NCBI GenBank assembly: GCA_905220665.1
Contig: CAJNAR010000066.1
Coordinates: forward strand, 22,501-35,445
Origin: Albugo candida
Lineage: Eukaryota; Oomycota; Peronosporomycetes; Albuginales; Albuginaceae
DNA: 12,945 bases
Reading direction: 5' to 3'
Shown: positions 8,109 to 12,945 of the stretch, piece after piece
Layout of the letters: every line of letters begins with the position of its first letter
Numbering within the stretch: the first letter of the stretch is position 1
Program-made: the position numbers and the translations under genes
The notes under the pieces: model-generated
What the model was told of the DNA's origin: nothing
What the model saw: the letters and a program-made list of their open reading frames with translations, nothing else
Database searches by the model: none

Positions 8109-8830
8109 TCACTCAATGTGAACGGACTGAATCATGTGAACCCGGCTTTTAATCGCAAACTTCTACCTCAACACCAACTTATTTCCCTTTAAGAAACCCG
8201 TTTTAGTACTGAAAACAGCAAACACCGCAACACTTACCTCATCAACACCATGGATTCCGGCGCTACTACTTTTTACTCTCCTATGGACAGTAATCATGGT
8301 GTTGATCGTAATGGAGTAGCCTTACTCTTACCATCCAGTCACCCCTTTGGACCCTTGCTCGACATTAGTTCCCACTATATTCCTACCATCAATCACGGCC
8401 GCTATCTCCCGATCGATACCACATTGGATCAACAACGGCTTTGGATTCATGAGGTTAATGCAACGGCACAACTAGCAGCAAGAACTTCTTTCTTCGATTC
8501 TCTACCAAGCGATATTATGGACGGTATTCAGCACATATTCATAGGGGACTTTAATGTCCCCTTCGATTCAGTTCTGGATACCTGCACATCTCTCTCTCTC
8601 ATTCATCATCAGCTACGGCATTACAACAATGGGCTCTACACTTAAGCCTTGTTGATGCTTGGAGAGCAACATTCCCCAACATACAAGAGTTTACCGGCCC
8701 GAGACGCCGAAATCGCATTGACTACTGCCTCTTGTCGTCCGATCTCTTTACCAACAACTTAGTTCATATCAAACATGACCCGGATACTCAATATCATCTA
8801 GCGAATCACTTGCCTGTCATTTTTCGATTA
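8109..8830 (+). other. Endonuclease (APE-like) domain, copy B (broken)
   Basis: Unlike copy A the domain is complete in length. NVNGLN supplies the first catalytic Asn, the ETR block the catalytic Glu (preceded by TAA at 8190-8192 instead of Gln), GDFN stands at 8544-8555, then GPRRRNRIDY around 8697-8724, and finally ANHLPVIF (8801 onward). In the last motif the Asp of the usual Asp-His pair is Asn (AAT, 8804-8806), while copy A has GAT there. That single change would by itself be expected to cripple nicking. A frame change lies near 8640. Confidence 0.85.
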
Positions 8831-9111
8831 CAACATGCTTCCTACCCCGTTTGTTTACGCCTACCTTGGAAATGCCCCACATGGCTTTTAAAGGTGCCTT
8901 ACTTCCAAGACGCCCTTAACACTCGACTTTCGCATCTAGCGAATCGACTTCGCTTTGGATAATAGGACAATCCGGCATCAATTCCACGCAATCAAGACTC
9001 ACCAGCAACTCCAACTTACACAGTTACGGCGTGACTACCACACTGCCGCTTACCTTGCAGCTCGTGTTCCTACGACTTCCAACAAAGCTCACGCACAGCT
9101 TTTTCGCACGA

Positions 9112-9201
9112 AACTTAACGAGGAAGAAACCAGGCGCAAAACACTTGGTTACTGGCAACTTAACGAGGAAGAAACCAGGCGCAAAACACTTGGTTACTGG
9201 C
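9112..9201 (+). repeat. Perfect 45-bp tandem duplication in ORF2 copy B
   Basis: Positions 9112-9156 and 9157-9201 are identical. In the reading frame this doubles a 15-residue segment, QLNEEETRRKTLGYW or KLNEEETRRKTLGYW. The length is a multiple of three so the frame is kept. The equivalent region of copy A shows only one poorly matching version. Perfect identity amid an otherwise decayed gene means the duplication is recent relative to the decay, or is an assembly artefact. Confidence 0.95.
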
Positions 9202-9459
9202 ACCATTTCAACAATACAATCCGATACAGTGAAAAGCCTTTCTCCGACCCCCTACTCCAGTTTTATGCCAAGTATGCAGTCCATCCACTCAACGTATAAA
9301 CGGACCTCAAGCCCCTTCGCCTGATGAATGGATGCGATTCATCGTGATTACTGGGAACAAATCTTTCAATCACTTTCAAAGAAATATATTCCTCCAGTGT
9401 TCATAATCGCAGACATGACCCAGTTGAGCTTAGCTCTTTTCGATGCACCTTTTACGGCG

Positions 9460-10380
9460 TACGACTTTTACTGGGCAATCAAGACGTCACTTCGAAACAA
9501 AGCTCCCGAATATGATGGCCATCTAGTCGAGTATTATCAACTTTCCATATCGCCTTGGGCACGAGGCTTTGATTTAATTTACCCCGCACAACTATCCAAA
9601 GGAAGAATGACCAAGTTCCAACGAAGAGCTACAGTTACACTTCTCTATAAGAAGGGTTTGTTTAGGGTTCAGGGTTTAGATTAAAAAAACACTTTATTCT
9701 TATTTATTTAAAATTTACTGAAGCCTTCCAAGTAACTACCGACCTATTACTCTCCTCAATCATGACGCAAAGCTCGGTCCCAAGATTCTTACTTACCGCC
9801 TTCGGAAAGTCCTACCGAAGCTACTCCACACCGATCAAATGGCTTTGTTCAAGGCAGATCAATTCGACATACACTAGTGCGGTTTCAAGACATCCAACAA
9901 CTATGCCAGCAACGATTTCCCAATGCTGGTGCTATCTTATTGGACTTCGCTAAGGCTTTTGACAGTGTGTTGTGGCCTGCTCTTCACACTGTCTTAACCC
10001 ATTATGGCTTTGTAGCTACCGTTTGCTCATGGATCAAGACCTTTTACCAAGATAACCTTTTAGCTATAATGGTGAATGGTCGTGCAAGCAAGTTTTTTCA
10101 ACTCGGAAGCGGGGTTCGCCAAGGTGATCCCCTTTCACCTTCGATTTTTGTGCTCTTCCTGGAATCCTTTATGGATTATCTCCGCGCAACGACAGGTCAT
10201 CTTGGCATACCCGTTCAATGTTTATCATTGACTCAACCCCTTACAGCATTTGCGGACGATTGCACTGGTTTTCCAAAGATCTCCGAGACACACCTCACTT
10301 TATGGCCAAGGTCAAAGATTATGCACAAGCTACTGGGCTCCAACTCAATGCATCCAAAACTCAGTTATTTGGCTTTTAAG
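9460..10380 (+). other. Reverse transcriptase domain, copy B (interrupted, FADD intact)
   Basis: The order of blocks equals that in copy A: YDFYWAIKTSLRNKAPEYDG, LLYKKG, the insertion, SNYRPITLL, a QGRSIRH block, ILLDFAKAFDSVLW, GSGVRQGDPLSP, FADD (10249-10260), and GLQLNASKTQLFGF. The A run at 9837-9839 has lost one base compared with copy A, which moves the frame before motif A. Another shift follows the FADD motif near 10270. The catalytic aspartates are intact, in contrast to copy A. Confidence 0.88.
9656..9723. other. Insertion of about 70 bp with telomere-like sequence inside ORF2 copy B
   Basis: In copy A the RT reads YKKGDRSQPSNYRPI without a break. In copy B the same frame reads YKKG, then about 68 unrelated bases, then PSNYRPI in another frame. 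About 13 bases of the ancestral sequence are missing. The inserted DNA begins GTTTAGGGTTCAGGGTTTAG, close to two TTTAGGG telomere repeats, and continues with an A-run and AT-rich sequence. It introduces a TAG stop at 9682-9684. No inverted repeats or clear target duplication were found at the ends. Confidence 0.8.
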
Positions 10381-11514
10381 TACCTTCTCCGGATTTAATG
10401 GATTCCTTGGCATTACTGCCGCGTCCCTTTTATGCAGTGGTCTCCAAAGCCACATTTCTTGGTCTGGAACAATACCAAGACCTCAACATATCACATCGCT
10501 TCCCTTCCGTGCTCAGCAAACTTCAAGCTCGACTTGTAGCATGGAGATTTCGAGGCAGTACATTGCATGGCCCCGCAGTGATCTTACGATCTATTGTTTT
10601 ACCTCTTCTCTGGTACCCTGCGGCAATTACGCCTCTTCCATCACATATTATCGACTCGGCATGAAAGTTGTGCAGAGCCTTCCTAGATCAACGCCCAACT
10701 TCTCTCAACAGTGAAATCAAGAGCCCAATGCACTCCAACTGGCTTCCGTTACCAGCAGCATGCGGTGGTTTGGGCCTACCTTGTCCCCGAGGTTCTCCCG
10801 GTCAATGCATCTTTGCCTCCTTAGGGACGGTATCAAGGCTTGTTTAGCCTGTACTCCCCCCTCCTAGTTCCTACCAGAGATTCAGTTAATGACGGAATCA
10901 CTTGGTCGTACCGGTGTTGTTTGGACTTACTCTATTCTCCCATCCATCTCTCAGCTATACCGCAACCTCGCTGGTCGTTCCTTGGTCCCATATGGTATTC
11001 AACGTTTCAACAATGGTATCGTCTCCTCCAAGGACCTTCCAACACTACTACCCATACTACCGATGCATTAAAAGCACCTATATGGCGCCAATACCAGCGT
11101 GTGTTTGGACCGAAAGAGCGCCCCATGGAGCATGCAAGTATTCATATTCGACTGCTTTATCAGCATGGATACCAGCATCCTTCCGACTTTATCGGTCGCT
11201 TCGGTTCCTTACCTTTTCACAAATTCATAAAGCAGTCCTTCCCGTTACAACTTTTCAGCGACAAAGGGATTACATGGCCACCAAGTACTTTGAAACACTC
11301 TTTAGAGGCATCCTTACAGTACATCGTCCATTCCTCTCTCAGCATATCGCTGCAGCATTTCATCAATGGTCTTTTAAAGACACGACTTTTCCTCGCCTTA
11401 GCAACCGAAGACTCTATCGCATGCTGCACCAACTTCCGAAAATAGTGGTGCCTCCTGATAAAGACTTGGAAGTTACACCGCCAACACAGTAGAATACTAT
11501 GTGGAAGTTGAACA

Positions 11515-12025
11515 AACCCTCAATAAGGATGCTCTTCCAGTGTTTGCTGACCTTAAGTTCCGCCTACAACACAATGGCTTACGTCTCCGCGTCAGATATC
11601 GATATCATACCTCTGATGTCTTTTGCTCCCATGGCTGTAATTCCCCCGAAACGGCCAAACACTTGTTCTGGGAGTGCTCAATGGCTACAAACTTATGGAT
11701 TCATTCTCTCTTCCCCATATTTGGCTGTCTAGAAGAAATCCTCACGTGCGAAACCGTAGTCTACGGCACCAACTTTGCCATTACAACATCAGCTACCAGG
11801 ACTTATGGTACTCACAATATCATTCGTGTTCTTAACGTTTTTCGCTGTATCATACTCAGAACATTATGGCTTGCGCGCAATGTAGCTATCGTTCAGCACC
11901 AGGAAGCATACCCTACGCAGCTTTATCGTATGGTGCGTGGCTACCTTCTGGATCATATTCGGCGCTTGAAGCACGCATCACCTACAAACGCTCAGCTTAT
12001 GGCATTATGTGACGTTTGTCTATAA
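11515..12025 (+). other. ORF2 C-terminal segment with an intact CCHC-like cluster, copy B
   Basis: After a frame change near 11510 the LKFRLQHNGLRLR block is followed by a Cys/His cluster of spacing C-x3-C-x7-H-x4-C: Cys at 11624-11626 and 11636-11638, His at 11660-11662, Cys at 11675-11677. The ETAKHLFWEC text matches the zf-RVT zinc-binding segment common at the end of LINE and related RTs. The frame ends at TAA 12023-12025, close to where copy A also loses similarity. Confidence 0.75.
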
Positions 12026-12526
12026 CGAAATTTCACTAAGTCCGTTCATCACTGCGTTCTTCCTATGCATTATCTACACTCGACTCCTGAGTTGATGGAA
12101 TTAACTTCAACGCTTCTTTTTTACCAAGTTTTTGGTCACTACATACTATGGTACGGCATTCCTTCCTACTTCCCTACAATTTTGCTCAAGTATGGACTTC
12201 TGCGTCACTTGGCCTTCACAACTTTCACCAAGTCTTTCCATCCTTGCTTCAATCACTACCAACTTACACGCTCAAACTTTGGCCTTAAGCGAAGCATATC
12301 TTCGGACATCCTTCACCGTGGCCTTTTCATCATTGCGGCGCATTCTGTACCACTTCGTCTCATCAACTTTGAGATCATCAAACTTGGATTGACTATGTGG
12401 ACCACTCTACTGTTTTCCTTTTGTCATAAGAGACAACTATATGCGACAGTAAAAGCTCCAACATACTTGTATGCTGGAGGTATGCACTTCCCAACCTTAT
12501 TTGTTACACCTTAGTTAGATTAAACA
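12026..12526. other. Stretch of 500 bp after ORF2 found only in copy B
   Basis: The interval between the ORF2 stop and the second boundary block has no counterpart in copy A, which has only 74 bp there. It is pyrimidine-rich on this strand and leaves all three plus frames fairly open, including one ATG frame at 12065-12514. No poly(A), hairpin or known motif was recognised. It could be a long 3' UTR that copy A lost, a captured sequence, or the decayed end of ORF2. Confidence 0.5.
12065..12514 (+). CDS. Hypothetical 149-residue open frame, doubtful
   Basis: An ATG frame of 149 codons ends at TAG 12512-12514, just before the boundary block. The product is rich in Leu, Phe, Tyr and His, with a hydrophobic patch near residues 12-40, but it has no recognised family or convincing signal peptide. 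Other frames of the same DNA are nearly as open, which argues that the openness comes from pyrimidine-rich composition. It may be untranslated 3' sequence of the element. Confidence 0.15.
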   Translation: MHYLHSTPELMELTSTLLFYQVFGHYILWYGIPSYFPTILLKYGLLRHLAFTTFTKSFHPCFNHYQLTRSNFGLKRSISSDILHRGLFIIAAHSVPLRLINFEIIKLGLTMWTTLLFSFCHKRQLYATVKAPTYLYAGGMHFPTLFVTP

Positions 12527-12627
12527 GTGTAATGAGATTTAACAAACCAGACTTGCCCTCCACTTCTTTATTTGCTCTCTAGTACGCAAGTGACATTCAC
12601 ACCGTACATCCAAGAGCCAATCAGCAA
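12527..12627 (+). repeat. Conserved LINE boundary block, second occurrence
   Basis: This is the partner of the block at 5510-5613, displaced by 7,017 bp. It starts GTGTAATGA and ends ATCAGCAA, and contains the identical 24-base core at 12542-12565. Its presence after copy B and before another minisatellite of the same type shows that the junction architecture is repeated and not a one-off. Confidence 0.8.
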
Positions 12628-12774
12628 CCAGCATTCACGCAAAATTCGCGTGTCTTATCAGCTTTCCAGCTACCAGTTCCAACCTTCACCCAACCCTTCC
12701 CTGCCAACTCAATATCAACTTCGTCTTTCCGTTACCAACGTTCTCAACACTGGTATTTATCGTCGGTTTTTTCC

Positions 12775-12945
12775 TTGGATCTTTCCGTGGACCAGCTTCG
12801 AAGAACATTACTTCCGGCCTTTCCTTCTCCGGTAGAAGCTCGACTCAGCCTTTCCTTCCTAGCGAAGAATTCGAAGTCCGTCTTTACCCGTCTTTCCTTC
12901 TTCGGTAGAAGTCGACATCAGCCTTTTCCGTCCTTTCCTACTCAG
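12775..12945 (+). repeat. 41-bp-type minisatellite at the window end (start of a third element)
   Basis: Units with CCTTTCCTTCTCCGGTAGAAG, CCTTTCCTTCCTAGCGAAGAA and CTTTCCTTCTTCGGTAGAAG recur, with the same CTTCT/AGAAG inverted-repeat centre as the array at 5645-6235 and similar spacing. It follows the second boundary block just as the first array follows the first block. An ORF1 would be predicted a few hundred bases beyond the window edge. The unit sequences are not identical to the first array, so this is another diverged copy. Confidence 0.7.

Larger units (their letters stand above)
7994..12025 (+). pseudogene. LINE ORF2 pseudogene, copy B (EN, RT, CCHC-like C-terminus)
   Basis: The protein would be a combined endonuclease and reverse transcriptase. 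The likely start is the ATG at 7994 (MAQSSTSSG), inside the end of ORF1. The frame is lost near 8080 before the EN motif SLNVNGLN (about 8109-8132). Stops and shifts follow: TAA 8190-8192 where a Gln of the usual LQETR motif is expected, shifts near 8640 and 8950, stop near 9297, an insertion of about 70 bp at 9656-9723, a one-base loss in an A run at 9837-9839, a shift near 10270, TAA 10377-10379, TGA 10662-10664 at a Trp position, then shifts near 10800, 10835, 11243 and 11510. The RT core keeps FADD. More decayed than copy A but longer at the front. Confidence 0.9.
5510..12526 (+). mobile_element. LINE (non-LTR retrotransposon) copy B, near full length but degenerate
   Basis: This 7,017-bp span runs from one boundary block to the next. 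It contains, in order, the block, the 41-bp minisatellite, ORF1, ORF2 overlapping ORF1 by about 60 bp, and a 500-bp 3' region. It carries many frameshifts and stops, a 45-bp internal duplication and a foreign insertion of about 70 bp in ORF2. No poly(A) tail or target-site duplication was found. Whether the block and minisatellite belong to the 5' end of this copy or to the 3' end of the previous one cannot be settled here, because the arrangement is tandem. Confidence 0.8.

Noticed and set aside
3869..10664. RIP-type (CpA to TpA) mutation as the cause of the TGA stops
   Set aside because: The changed G in TGG follows another G, so the opposite-strand context is not CpA. RIP would favour TAG from TGG. 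The CAA to TAA change at 8190 alone fits but is not diagnostic.
1..12945. LTR retrotransposon or endogenous virus
   Set aside because: No long terminal repeats, protease, RNase H of retroviral type, integrase or envelope-like protein was seen. The repeated boundary block of about 100 bp lies between elements and not as paired LTRs of one element.

Overview
The window is retrotransposon-dominated eukaryotic DNA and contains no intact gene. It holds the remains of two non-LTR retrotransposons (LINEs) on the + strand, arranged head to tail, plus the leading part of what looks like a third. Each has an ORF1, an ORF2 with an APE-type endonuclease (EN), a reverse transcriptase (RT), and a C-terminal segment whose cysteine/histidine cluster resembles zf-RVT. 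No rRNA, tRNA, CRISPR array or operon-like arrangement was seen. Telomere-type CCCTAAA/TTTAGGG motifs at two places, together with this LINE type, fit an oomycete best. Plants and some algae or other protists share that telomere repeat, so the assignment is an inference.

Layout: 1-105 is the last piece of an ORF1 belonging to copy A. From about 106 to 1690 the LINE is interrupted by foreign DNA: an AT-rich part, a short CCCTAAA tract, a degenerate 29-bp minisatellite and an unassigned GC-richer part. Positions 1697-5435 are the ORF2 pseudogene of copy A, missing the front of its EN. Positions 5510-5613 form a conserved boundary block, followed by a 41-bp hairpin-bearing minisatellite to about 6235. 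Copy B follows, with ORF1 at about 6257-8050 and ORF2 at about 7994-12025, both frameshifted. A 500-bp stretch found only in copy B comes next, then the boundary block again (12527-12627) and the start of another minisatellite of the same kind up to the window end.

The two boundary blocks lie 7,017 bp apart and look much more alike (about 85% by eye) than the ORF2 coding sequences of A and B (roughly two thirds identical at DNA level, with mostly conservative protein change). Divergent coding regions in strict head-to-tail register, joined by a conserved non-coding block and associated with telomere-like sequence, are the most interesting aspect. They recall telomere- or site-targeted LINE arrays such as HeT-A/TART, SART/TRAS and Zepp, but nothing here proves such targeting. 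In a working element, ORF1 protein would coat the RNA, EN would nick the target, and RT would copy the RNA at the nick. Both copies carry stops, frameshifts and at least one damaged catalytic site.
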